A DNA stretch of 64,000 nucleotides from Arctopsyche grandis (lineage: Eukaryota > Arthropoda > Insecta > Trichoptera > Hydropsychidae), in the NCBI RefSeq assembly GCF_051622035.1, contig NC_135357.1:18907256-18971255 (forward strand), read 5' to 3'. Both the position numbers and the translations under genes were made by a program. A model generated the notes under the pieces. The model searched no databases and was not told the origin of the DNA. It worked only from the letters and a program-made list of their open reading frames with translations. Below, in pieces: positions 1-12,479 of the stretch (position 1 is the stretch's first letter; each line of letters begins with the position of its first letter).

Positions 1-1064
1 AGGGGTAAATAATATGTAAATTTTTAGCAAAAGTATAAAAGCATTATTTGGCCTTTATATTCTTAGGGTTTTTTGGACACTAAGCAAAATGGTATAACTG
101 TTTTCGAGTAACGGATTTTACCTTCTTATGGCATAATAACATTTAGGGGAAGATCCATTCTGGTGTTCAGAATGGTCAGTTCCCTCATCACAATATCCAA
201 AACAAATTAGTAAAATAACTCTTGGCCGATTCAAGCAGTTAACAAACGGACCGTTAAAAGTAGGAGATTAGTGCATTTTTACATCGACAATAAAGATAAA
301 ATCTTTCACATTTACCTATTTGCAAATTTGCTATGAAACTTTTAACTTAAAATTGCAATTATGATGCATGTGCTATTCTTAGAATAATTCAACAGAAATA
401 TACTAATAATAAATGATTGATTTCAATCGCTAAAAGTATCCGTTTGTCTTTCGACTTTAGGAAAATATCTTATTCAAACATGTTAAAATTTTGTTTATTT
501 TTTATGATTTAGATTATTTCAAATCAAAGTTAGTTTTTAAATTAATAATATTTGTCGTTTATGAATTCATTTTTATTATTCAACTGTTTTCTATGTTGAT
601 TAATTTAACCCATAATAAACATGTATTAATCCGAAGTATGTATATGTATATAGAGACATTTTAAAATGCTCTCACAGAAAGAATCATCCCAAATTCAATA
701 CACTATTACCTATTATTTGCCTGCTTTTCCACAAATAAGTTGATATTTTACGTTTTTTTTATGTTATATGTTTAATTTTTATTTCACGTATGACAGCATT
801 ATTTTTTTACTAATTAAAATATTTTTTAACGTGTGTATACATACATACATTTGTATGTTTTAATTATTTCATTTTTCATTTTATGTGTTGTTTAAGTTTA
901 TTGTTGTATTTGATTAATTTCATTTGTTTCAATGTATTGTATTTATGTATATAAATTAATATGAAATATATTTTTATTAATTTAGCAAAGATATCAATTG
1001 AAATACCACATCACTTCCTTTTTTTTTTACATATTTTGAAATTTTTTTTTTTTTACTAAAATGG

Positions 1065-1128
1065 ATCTAGTGGGGGGCCCGGATTTTCAAATTTGCACCG
1101 GGGCCCGAATTTTTTCTCTACAGCCCTG
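1065..1128 (-). mobile_element. hAT-like terminal fragment
   Basis: Read on the minus strand, the segment begins CAGGGCTGTAGAG, a typical hAT-type terminus, and continues through GC-rich GGGCCC motifs. No matching second end was found nearby, so it is probably a truncated non-autonomous copy. Confidence 0.4.
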
Positions 1129-1344
1129 ATACATACTACATACATATTATAATTCATCAAGATTTATTTGCAGTATGTATGAAAAGAATACTATTTTTAA
1201 TTATTTTAGTGTGACAAACTTATGTTATATGTATATTTAATTAATTCTTTTTCATTCAGAATGATCCTTAATTATATATGTACATATATATTTATGTATT
1301 AAATTATTATGTAAATAAATAGCCTATGAATAAATTATTTAACT

Positions 1345-1428
1345 GTTTAATTTGATTTGTAAAATGTTCAATTTGAAGTGTAAAATGTTCAATTTGATTT
1401 GTAAATTGTTCAATTTGGAGTCTAAAAC
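1345..1428. repeat. 21-base tandem repeat, 4 copies
   Basis: Four consecutive units of the form GTTCAATTTGATTTGTAAAAT, starting at 1345, 1366, 1387 and 1408, differ from each other at only a few positions. No function is apparent. Confidence 0.85.
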
Positions 1429-2105
1429 CTGTTCATGAGGCGAGTATTGTAACAACAATTGAACATTTTTAAATCTGTCGTAAACACAATTGAATAGAGT
1501 TAAGATAAAAAACAAACTAGTAGCACAGTAGTTGGAGGTGGAAGCCTCGGGCCTTTGAGGGCATGAAGGGTCCCCAAAATTAGAATAATTTTTGTCTAAG
1601 TCCTTTATTCTGTTACTAATTCAATTTCCTATAAGTTTTTACTGGCTGGCGTGGGGGGGGGGGGGGGGGTGGGGGCTTAAACTCCGATTATGCCTCGGGC
1701 CTCGCACATGCATGATGAGCCACTGAAGAAAGCTAATCTAAGCTGGTATTCAAACATGGAGTGTTCGTTGAACTTGTTCGGGTTAGCTTTATTAAATCCG
1801 ACTATTGCTGGATACAAATAGTTATCGTCATTGGGGCAGTTCGCCGCCGCTGGCAGCGCGCGGCGCACGTGTTTTCAATGCTTATCGTTTTCAATTCAAT
1901 TTTTTTTCTGTAAGTTTAGTGCTCAAACAATTTTTTGTTCGTTCCAAGTGTTAGAAAGTGTATAATGAATACTTTATAGTTGTTTTACATTTTACTCATT
2001 ATGACAATTGTGGTGCATCCTCTCGTCGGAAGTCGTCATTCGTCATCTGAAAGAATTGGATCGGTCAGTAATTTTGATCAAAAATCAAATTAATTTCTAG
2101 AATAT

Positions 2106-2503
2106 CGGTCTCCCTTACGGGACCGAAAGTGAAACGCCCGAAAACGCAAATATCGGAAGGCAAAGATCGAAAATCGAAAGATCTTAAGTCAAAAGATCAA
2201 AAAAAAAGGTTGCATGGTAAACGGTACTATGTATATATAATATATATGAGTGGCATGCGGTGAAATTATCTCTTTTTGTCATACAGCCTTGTTTAATGTG
2301 CGCGCGCAGAATACCGGAGGAAAAGCCTGTTCCTCTTGTGCCTGTTGTATCCTGCTCGCGCAAATTAAGTGAGGATGTACGACGGGGGGGGAGACCGTTT
2401 TTTTAAACTTTCGACTTAAGATCTTTCGATTTTCGATCTTTGCTTTCCGATATTTGCGATTTCGGGCGTTTCACTTTCGGTCCCGTGAGGTAGAAGAATA
2501 CCC
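2106..2503. mobile_element. Mutator-like foldback element with 9-bp duplication
   Basis: Two inverted arms of about 95 bases (about 2106-2205 and about 2405-2503) enclose a central spacer of about 190 bases. The arms carry reiterated CGAAA/GATC words, for example GATCGAAAATCGAAAGATC. The element is flanked by the direct repeat CTAGAATAT at 2097-2105 and 2504-2512. A nine-base target duplication with long inverted arms is the hallmark of Mutator-like (MULE) elements. No transposase is present, so it is non-autonomous. A one-arm copy lies at about 63176-63303. Confidence 0.8.
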
Positions 2504-2805
2504 CTAGAATATGTATGCAAGTTTATGTATTCATACGTGTGTTCTATTCTGATTGCATTGAAGTTGGGCTACGCAAAACTTATTCAAAGAAAGTTATTAT
2601 TTGTATACATTGTAATAAGTTTATTGTCTTTATAATGCAGTATATTCAAGGGCGTAAGTACGGGGTCAGCGGGATCAGAAATCACTGTCCGCCGCCATTT
2701 CAGCACAAAAATGTAGGCGTTGTGACAAAATAAATTTACTTTCGGTTAAAAGATCAAATTTTAAATGGAGATATTGAATGAATATTGTATTGAGAGACCC
2801 CAATA

Positions 2806-3012
2806 AGGTCTGTTCATACCTATCCAGCACGAACCGGCAGTAGCCGGTACTCTGCAAGTATGAACAGTATTCTTTGGTACATTATATATGGACGCATTCA
2901 TACTCCATTCACGCATTCATATGCGTCCATATAGAATGTACCAAAGAATACTCTCCGTACTTGCAGGATACCTGCTGCTGCCGGTTCGTGCTGGATAGGT
3001 ATGAACAGACCT
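2806..3012. mobile_element. MITE with about 100-base inverted arms and TA duplication
   Basis: The segment starts AGGTCTGTTCATACC and ends with its reverse complement. Pairing continues almost to the centre, where GGACGCATTCAT faces a rough complement. TA flanks both ends (2804-2805 and 3013-3014), as for Tc1/mariner-type insertions. It has no coding capacity. The whole unit could fold into one long hairpin if transcribed. Confidence 0.8.
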
Positions 3013-3014
3013 TA

Positions 3015-4830
<1,816 letters not shown>

Positions 4831-4834
4831 TGTA

Positions 4835-4940
4835 TTTACAACACGTATTCTGGGCGAGGATATGGCGTACGGCGCGGGCTCGTGAGGACATTGCGCTTGG
4901 ATCGGAGGGTCCGAGGTTCGATTCCCGGCGCCCGCGGTGA
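4835..4940 (+). mobile_element. tRNA-like SINE head (truncated)
   Basis: The segment contains GGTTCGATTCCCGG, a good RNA polymerase III B box, about 50 bases after a GGCTCGTGAGGA region that could be a decayed A box. The sequence after it (CGGTGAATGAAATCAATTTT) resembles the SINE copy at 11316-11744. The acceptor-stem halves do not pair, so it is not a functional tRNA gene. It directly follows the TA microsatellite. Confidence 0.5.
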
Positions 4941-7900
4941 ATGAAATCAATTTTTTTCTCGAATATCGTCAAAATATAAATAATTTAAATTATAATTTTA
5001 ATTTAATTGAAAATAAATATATAAAAAAATGGTTCAAAACCTCCCTAAATGAAATTATTAAAATTACGTATTTTTATATGGCGAGAAGGAATATTTCAAT
5101 AATACGAGTACATTACGCATTCGATGCGAATTTATCGCTTTTCATTGATTCATCGCAATTATCGTTACAATGTTCACAACGCTTCAACGCAAATATATAC
5201 AAATATCAGTTTTCATGGATGAATTTCAATTTGTGAAAGCGAAGTGGCCAAAATTACGATATTGTGAAAACGTACGGAGTGTGACCAGTGAAAGGGTTAC
5301 TAACAAAATTTCCACAAGTATAAATAGTTTTCTTTGTCAATGGAGTTTTCCGTTTGGCTTCAGTTCAAATTCCGTAGAAATCGCGCATACTCATTCCCCA
5401 AACACAACTTATATTGCCAAAAAAATTTCATAATTTTACACCTTATTTCATAATTTTACACCTCGAGTTTCTGATATGTAAATACATATGTACATAGATA
5501 TTGTTTATTTTTAAATTCATATTCATAATTTAAAGCAACCAATAAAATAATTAATACAGTTTTTTAATTGTTTTCATTCTTTTGTTTTTTTTTTTAAATT
5601 AAAATGATTAAAACATTCCTGGGAGATTATGATTGAAGAGAGCAATAAAAATCAACTCAAAATATTATGACCATTGCAAAAAAACATTTCAATTTCAAAA
5701 CAAATCAATTTCTATATATGTACATATGTACATCATATTACACCTAAAAAAAATTAAACGTACATACTATTTATAAAAACCGGTTTTCCAATAGTTTGAA
5801 AATGTATTTTCTATTTATTTTATTCCATACTATAAGTACATATGTATGCATGTACATACATACATACAAACATATTTGTGTCCAGCTGTCGATCGTGAAT
5901 AAATATTTTATACATCAAAGAGATAAAGAATTTATGAATTGCTTAGATCCCAGGCAATTCAATTGTTAACTGCTAAGTGTTTTATTGCTGATAATATAAT
6001 ATTTTGTTTGATTTTCTTGGAAAAAATATCTAGACTGAAGAGCTGCCATATTCAATGATTTACACGTTTTCATCTTTTGATAAATTAATATTAGAAATCA
6101 TACGATATATTTGTACATACATACATATGCTGGGCCGCGCCTACCATGTACATATATACAAATGTGTGCAACGCACACAGGCAGTCGAGATATAAAGGCG
6201 GTTGAAAGAAATGAGAGAAATAACGGGATAGCAGGTATAGCTTCAGCCCGCATAGAGGTTTTTTATGTTCTATTATTTTTGCGACTGCCAGATGTATTTC
6301 TTCAAGAATGTTGAGTATTGGTTGGTCATCGAAGAACAATGTCCTAGATGTGGGATTCGAGGAAAAACACTATTTTTCGGAAATTCCAGAAATTAATTCA
6401 TATTTCTTTGTATTAAAATCTTAATAATCTAAGGGGAACCAGCGCTTTATGTAACTCCAATTATGAAAGTGGAACCGTAATTTAAGTGGATTTTGTGTTC
6501 GGTGAATAAGCAGTTTTGCATCGAATATCATATTGTAACATGCTAAAAATTGTAATAGTATATCGCAAATTATTTTACTATACATACATACATACGTATG
6601 TAGTATGTAAATATGTAGATACTTGAAATGTTCGGGTTTTTTTTATAATATAGCTATTTTCGTAAATAAATTTAAATTTATCATCAAACCACCCAGTATA
6701 ATAGCATAAAAATCTTATTAAGCAAATTTATGTTAACAGTGATCTGATTTAGTAATAATTTAACGCCCTTGGAACGAGCGACGAGGATAAAATGTATTTG
6801 CTTGTAAGCAAGTATGATAAATTATTATGATGGCTTGGCATCCATAATTTCACTTTTGTGTGGATCTGAGAATGGTTTACGAAACAAGTAGAAACGTTTT
6901 CTCAGGTATACATAATTGTCGACCCCGAGATAATTAAATCCTATTGACAGGTATAAGTTAATCAATTAACATTGTAGCAATGTGCCTTATCTATGATTAG
7001 ATCTCCATCTATTTAAAGAAAGCTCAAGAATATTTCATACTTCAGAATACTGAGCATCAATATATCAAATGTTTTGTATACTTTTTCATGATTTTTCAAA
7101 AGCATTTTTCATATAAATGCTTTTTTATGTCTACATACATATATGAACATTACTATCACCATTGTTATTTAACTCTTACTAGCTCCTTTGTTAGTCATTT
7201 AATCCCCGATTGTAGTTGATTATTGTATTATAAGTATGTTCGATGATGTATTGAGGTTCATAAAAAATGATTATTCTCAATATTTTGCGTGTGTAGTATT
7301 ACTTTTGCAATTGTAATTTCGTGTGTTCTTACTTATGTATGTTCTTGTGCTTGCGTCATGCGAAAGGAAAATTTTCATAACTACGTATGCAATTTTCTCA
7401 TCGCCTTGTCCACGTGGTCAGCATTAAACACTGATTATTATCAATGTTGTTTAGTCACCGTAAGTCTACATATATGTATCTTAACCACACTATTTTGGCA
7501 ACAACGTTTAAATCGCTTTTTCTAAAACCTTGAACCGCGCATGCGATAATAGATTTTCTTATCGGTTCATACGTCATATTCGAATTAGACGCCGTGTCGC
7601 TCATCAGCAACGTTAAGTAGGTACATATTGGGTAAAGACAATTTAAGAATATGAGGTGATGCACATAAGACTATTGTTTTACTCGAATATGTAAATATTC
7701 GAATTAGGCTTTCTTCGATCGTGCATTACCAATCATTTCCTTCATTCAAATTTTGTGGGATTTGATCTGAACCAGTCGTTTGTTTTTTTTTTTTTGATTT
7801 TTAAATGATTTTTATTATTACTAAATTATGTTCACATTACATTTTATATCTATTTTAATAGCTAATTAGCTACTCATCTACTGATCATTTTCTAGTTTAC

Positions 7901-9253
7901 AGTTTTAATTTAATTTTGTTAGTAATCATAGTATTATATTATTTTAATGTTAATGTATAGCATAATAGGAAAAAAGAGCTTAAAAACCTATTTATGTTAC
8001 AATGAACCAGTGGTACATTTATTCGTCAGTATGTCCAATGTGTTTTAGTATTGTGAATATCACGGCCAATTATTGTAACAGTTGGAAATCTTCCAATCGA
8101 TCTCGTTTCTTGAACTCTGTAATGATCAGACATTTGTAATGAATTGCTAGCAATTAATTAAAAGTACTAATCGCAGTGATAAATTTAAATCGCATGATGA
8201 ATTTAATCCTCAATTATATTTTGTAGTTTGAATTTCAACTTTGTATATGTAACAAGCAAATTGTATGAGTCTGTGATACCATTAATTCCCAAATATTGCA
8301 ATCATAGTGAATTTATTTATTTTGATTCCAAATATTGATTCCTAAAGTTGAATTCTGAATATTGAAGAATACGAGACTACTACGTACATAATTCAAAATA
8401 AGAATTCCCAGTAAAGTCATACACCGATTTACACGTCTTAAATTCGTGCCAAATTTACGATCACGCGACTGAAGGAAAATCATCACACTGACAGAAAAAT
8501 TTGCAACACAAAATATTTTTTAAATTATGCTAAACTCTTTGTTTCTGTCTGCTCGTCACGTAGGTGCATCGTTTGTTCATTACTCTTAAATTCGCACAAG
8601 TGCAAACGAGTTGACCATTGTTAGCCTTCACATAACAATTTATATAGCAACCTTCATATTAACCCAATTTCGCGTTTATTACACACAATTACAGTCTTAA
8701 TAAAACTGCGATAGTGAATGCGTTAACTTATCTAATTTACACGTGTTGGTGTTAGTGCCTTTTTGGCGTTTATCTTAACATTGTGATCGTAATTTTTTTT
8801 TACTTAATTTTCGCATCTGCTTCCAATGTGCTCGCAGCAATCGCGTGACCTATTATTTTCATCAACTTCCCGCAATAAAAATACTTAGGTTAATTCAGCA
8901 AAGTTGTTTGCGAAATCATATTTCGTAGAAACTCGAAAATGTATACACTATTCGTGTGTATAACGACTGAAAGGTCGACTTTCGCGCGATGATTATGTTT
9001 TCCAGTTCGCCTTCGCACTGTTGTGATGCAATGTAACGCGATTTATAAATGTTACAAGGATTGATTTAAATTTGAATGGATTGCCTATTGAACGGTTTAA
9101 ATTCTGAAGTTTTTATTATTTTTTCTAACCCACCCAATCAACTCAACCAACACGATTTGCAGGACATTCTGATCCCAAGCCAAATGAAAGCACCCGAAGT
9201 TGTCGCTATTACAGTTTAAATATGTAGATTTAAGGTTTTGTAATACATAATAA
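4941..9253. other. AT-rich intergenic stretch
   Basis: About 4.3 kb without a recognisable gene or bounded repeat. It holds TACATATGTA microsatellite (for example near 5840-5870 and 6580-6605). The open frames are short, AT-biased and resemble nothing I know. Confidence 0.5.
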
Positions 9254-9640
9254 CCAGTAGAATATACTAGTGGTTAGCATATAATGCTTTGAACAGAGTG
9301 GTCACGGGTTCAAATCCCACTGGTTTCTGATGGCCAGACCTTGGATTTGTGACTCCAGGAGGTCGATCGTTTCCTATCAGAGTTTGCCAATTTATCTGAT
9401 TTTCATTGAGACGGTTCCAACAAATTGGCAACCTTACCCATTTTGTCGCAAATCTCGTGTTTTCATCAATTTCGAATTTCGCTGAATTATTTAGAAAATG
9501 TTGCAAAGTTACAAATTAATATGTATCTGTGGATATTAATTGATATGTATTTATGTTCTTTGTAAATTACTAATAATATTTGTATCAAATGCACAATGTT
9601 TCTGGCCTTACTGGTATAAATTAAAGATAAAAATAAAAAT
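9254..9640 (+). mobile_element. tRNA-derived SINE, near full length
   Basis: The 5' head has a box-A-like TAGTGGTTAGCATATAATGC and a box B GGGTTCAAATCCC. The body carries GATCGTTTCCTATCAGAG, TTGCCAATTT and a GGTTCCAAC segment shared with the copies at 11316-11744 and 56088-56326. The 3' end reads GGCCTTACTGGTATAAATT and then an AAATAAAAAT-type tail. It abuts the hAT element starting at 9652. Confidence 0.75.
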
Positions 9641-9651
9641 GTGTACGTGTC

Positions 9652-10566
9652 CAGTGGCGGACTGGGACTGAAATCAGTGCATGCCAGGAGTCAAAGGGGG
9701 CCCACCCAGGGTTAAAAAAATTTGTCCCCCCCCCCCATATAACAAAATTTTCTTCTTTTCACCACGCTAAAAATCAAGGGAAAAAAATAATTGAAATTTT
9801 CAAAAATGGGAATAAACAAATTTAGGTACAAGAAAATTGGCAAAAGCAAAATAGATCCATAAATTTCGTTTTAACCCTTGTCCTGGGTAAATACAATGCA
9901 TCATAAAAGAATGCGGCATAAAAGCGGCTTTTACTTTCGATAGAAAACAATCAGAGACGTCATTTCAGCTTTTTCTTGGGGGGGGGCAGGCAAAGATTGA
10001 TCAAATAATATTTTCAATTAATGTTAATCGAAAATCGAGATTTTGGGGAGGGGGCCCCTATCCTATATTTCTATTTACATGGATGTGTCTAGATTAGGAA
10101 TAGATTTTATATTCGGAAACTGTTTAAAATTGTGTATTTAAATCGTACTATATCATCGCAGTATAATCAAATGTTATTTTGAAAGTATGAAGTAAATTTA
10201 AATCGCTGGTTGATGATGAATCGTCCTATCAAAATTGTTTTAAGCAATTCTGTTTATATTATTCACGAAAATTTGTTTATTCCCATTTTTATTTCAGTAA
10301 AGGGCCCACGCAAATGTTGAAACTTACATTTCGAGCCTAATAAAAAAAGTTAACCGATCCTTGGGCTGTTAAAGCAGGTATTAGTTGTTTGTGTATATCG
10401 TAAGAAATTTGTTTTGTTGAAATACCCAAATTTTCGGTCCCAAAGTTGCAATATCCTATAAATAGTTAAAAATTTATTTAATTTTACTGAGGGCCCATAT
10501 TTTCTAACAGATAGTGGGGCCCACATGCCATCGGGCATGTTCGCTTGTATGGCCAGTCCGCCACTG
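9652..10566. mobile_element. Non-autonomous hAT element, 915 bp
   Basis: The ends are CAGTGGCGGACTGG and its complement CCAGTCCGCCACTG. The flanks are an exact 8-base direct repeat TACGTGTC (9644-9651 and 10567-10574), diagnostic of the hAT superfamily. The interior is non-coding, with GGGGGCCCAC-type motifs near both ends, and carries no transposase frame. The exact duplication suggests a fairly recent insertion. Confidence 0.88.
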
Positions 10567-10664
10567 TACGTGTCTACAGTTCTTTTTAAAATACAGCATG
10601 TAATGTGTAAAGATCAGTTTCAATATTGGTATTATTTGAGTAAACGCGAATGTGTAATTCGACA

Positions 10665-12003
10665 TAGGGGTTCCAAAAAACCGCCCAAAAGAAAAGGCCA
10701 GTTTTCGGTTTTTTTTTTAAATAAAAAGCCGGTTGACCGGCTTTCTCCGGTTTAAGAAAATTAAGATTTTAAGTTTTTAATTTTTATATCGATTTTTTTT
10801 TAAATATACATACATACAAAAAAATAATTGCTTACAAACTAAATTGAGTTATAAACATTATGAACTTTCATAAGATCATTATGATATACTAGTGTTGTGC
10901 TCGTTGAAATTTCAACTGGTGGTTTCGGAAAGAATTGATACATGATTTAAAATAGAGTTACAATACGTACTAAAATAGAGTTACAATACGAACTAAAACA
11001 GAAATCGGGAATCGGAACTGAAACAGGGATCGGTATCTGGAACTGAAAATTTAGTCCGTATCCGAAACAAAAAGGAATCCAGAATCCGGTGGCCCCCCCG
11101 GCGCCCCCCTCGTAGAAAAACTGTTATCGTGGAATCGTGAATAAGAACACTGCTAAGATGAATTTGTGTGCTAATATTTCCACCTTTCAAAGTTATTTTA
11201 CACATCTGTTTTATTCTTAACAACTTAACAACACGCAAAAACTACAAATTATGAAAAAACCAATTTGCCAATAATTCTGAGAGGCCTTGTGTAGGTTTTT
11301 TTTTTTTACATATGTATATACCAGGAAGGCCTTACAGGTAAATCCCAATGCGCCTTCCTGGCCAATTACAAATTACAATTACAAATGCAGCATTTTTATT
11401 ACAAGTCGTTCAATTACGAGACACTGAAAAAACTCGCAAATTAACGAGACATCTATGAATTATACATAAATTTTATTTTACATCAATCATACTTCAAATA
11501 GTGGTGACATAGTAGGTAGGAAGGATTTTTTGCCAATTTTTTTTCCGGGAACCGTTTCAACAATGAAATCAGAGAAAAATGGCAAACTCTGATAGGAAAC
11601 GATCAACCTGGAGTCACAATTCCAGGTCTGACCCATAGCATACTCTGAAAAATTCATTTTCATTCGAGGTCCGGGCCCAGGGATCGAACCCGGCGCCTCT
11701 CGACGCTAAGCAGAAGCTTAACGACCGAGCTATGCTGCTGGCTAAATGTAACTATTGAAACTACTTTCAATAATATTTTATTGCTTTAAGACCTGGTCTT
11801 CGTTACTTACTAATTCTCAAAGCCGCACATTTATTTTGATCTTTCATATACATTTAAAATTCATAATTGTTAGTTTTGAGGAAAAAAACATGAATTAAAG
11901 AAAACCGGTTGATCGAGCCAAAAAATCCGGTTTTCGGTTTTTTGAAAAATGGACAAAAAGCCGGCTTTTCGGTTTCGGTTTAAACCGACTTGGAAGCCCT
12001 AGC
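10665..12003. mobile_element. hAT-like element with nested SINE
   Basis: The left end TAGGGGTTCCAAAAAACCG faces GACTTGGAAGCCCTAGC on the right as imperfect inverted ends. The flanks are the 8-base repeat ATTCGACA at 10657-10664 and 12004-12011. Both ends hold many CCGGTTTT/AAACCGG words. A minus-strand SINE (11316-11744) sits inside. A 10960-11120 stretch with repeated ACAGGGATCGG/GGAACTGAAA words is also internal. Confidence 0.7.
11316..11744 (-). mobile_element. tRNA-derived SINE, near full length, nested
   Basis: Read on the minus strand it starts CCAGCAGCATAGCTCGGTCG, a typical tRNA-like box A region, then GGGTTCGATCCCTGG as box B. The same body as at 9254-9640 follows (GGAAACGATC complement, TTGCCATTTTTCTCTGATTT, GAAACGGTTCC), ending near AAGGCCTTCCTGGTATATA. 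It lies inside the hAT-like element at 10665-12003, so it inserted later. Confidence 0.75.
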
Positions 12004-12011
12004 ATTCGACA

Positions 12012-12479
12012 TCAACCATAAATGTGATAATTGGATTATTAGTCACATTGCGATCGCTCAAAAGACAATTTTTGACAAAAAAATCGCGAATACGGAATAT
12101 TTGGCACTTCTCGTTAGTATGATGGACTTTTCGGCAGATTTTCCGTTATAAAGATGTTAGTGACTTTTAAATAATCACCGAACCATAAATGTATATTTTA
12201 TATTTTTTCCTTGTCAATTTTACAAATCGACCGCAAGGGAATCGTTTGATTTTTTTATAATATTGTGTTAAAACTGATTCAAGGTCATTTTGGCTTTTTC
12301 GTTTCAGTTTTGATTAGAGTCGTTCATATATCATCTTTGCAGAGTCAAATTAATTTACGAGCACGCAAATGACTGCCTTTTTTCTCGTTCGCTGATTGAT
12401 TGTAGTTAATATTTCAGTGTTAAGCGGAACCGAGAGGCGGTGGAAGAGCTGAGGCTGCTCTCGACGCAGGCGCATAGCG
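12012..12479. other. Upstream region of the monocarboxylate transporter
   Basis: AT-rich DNA with no recognised repeat. The 5' untranslated part of the transporter transcript presumably begins in the last 100-200 bases, where the GC content rises, but no promoter motif can be fixed. Confidence 0.4.

Larger units (their letters stand above)
1..2096. other. AT-rich intergenic stretch
   Basis: No gene is recognised here. The stretch is AT-rich with scattered TACATA/TATGTA microsatellite. It contains a hAT-like end near 1065-1128, a four-copy 21-base tandem repeat at 1345-1428 and a long G run near 1650-1670, all listed separately. The short open frames look random. Confidence 0.6.

Noticed and set aside
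1345-1428. CRISPR-like array
   Set aside because: The four units are adjacent with no spacers, and the window is eukaryotic.
4835-4940. A tRNA gene
   Set aside because: A good B box is present, but the acceptor-stem halves do not pair and no proper anticodon arm is found; a SINE head explains it better.
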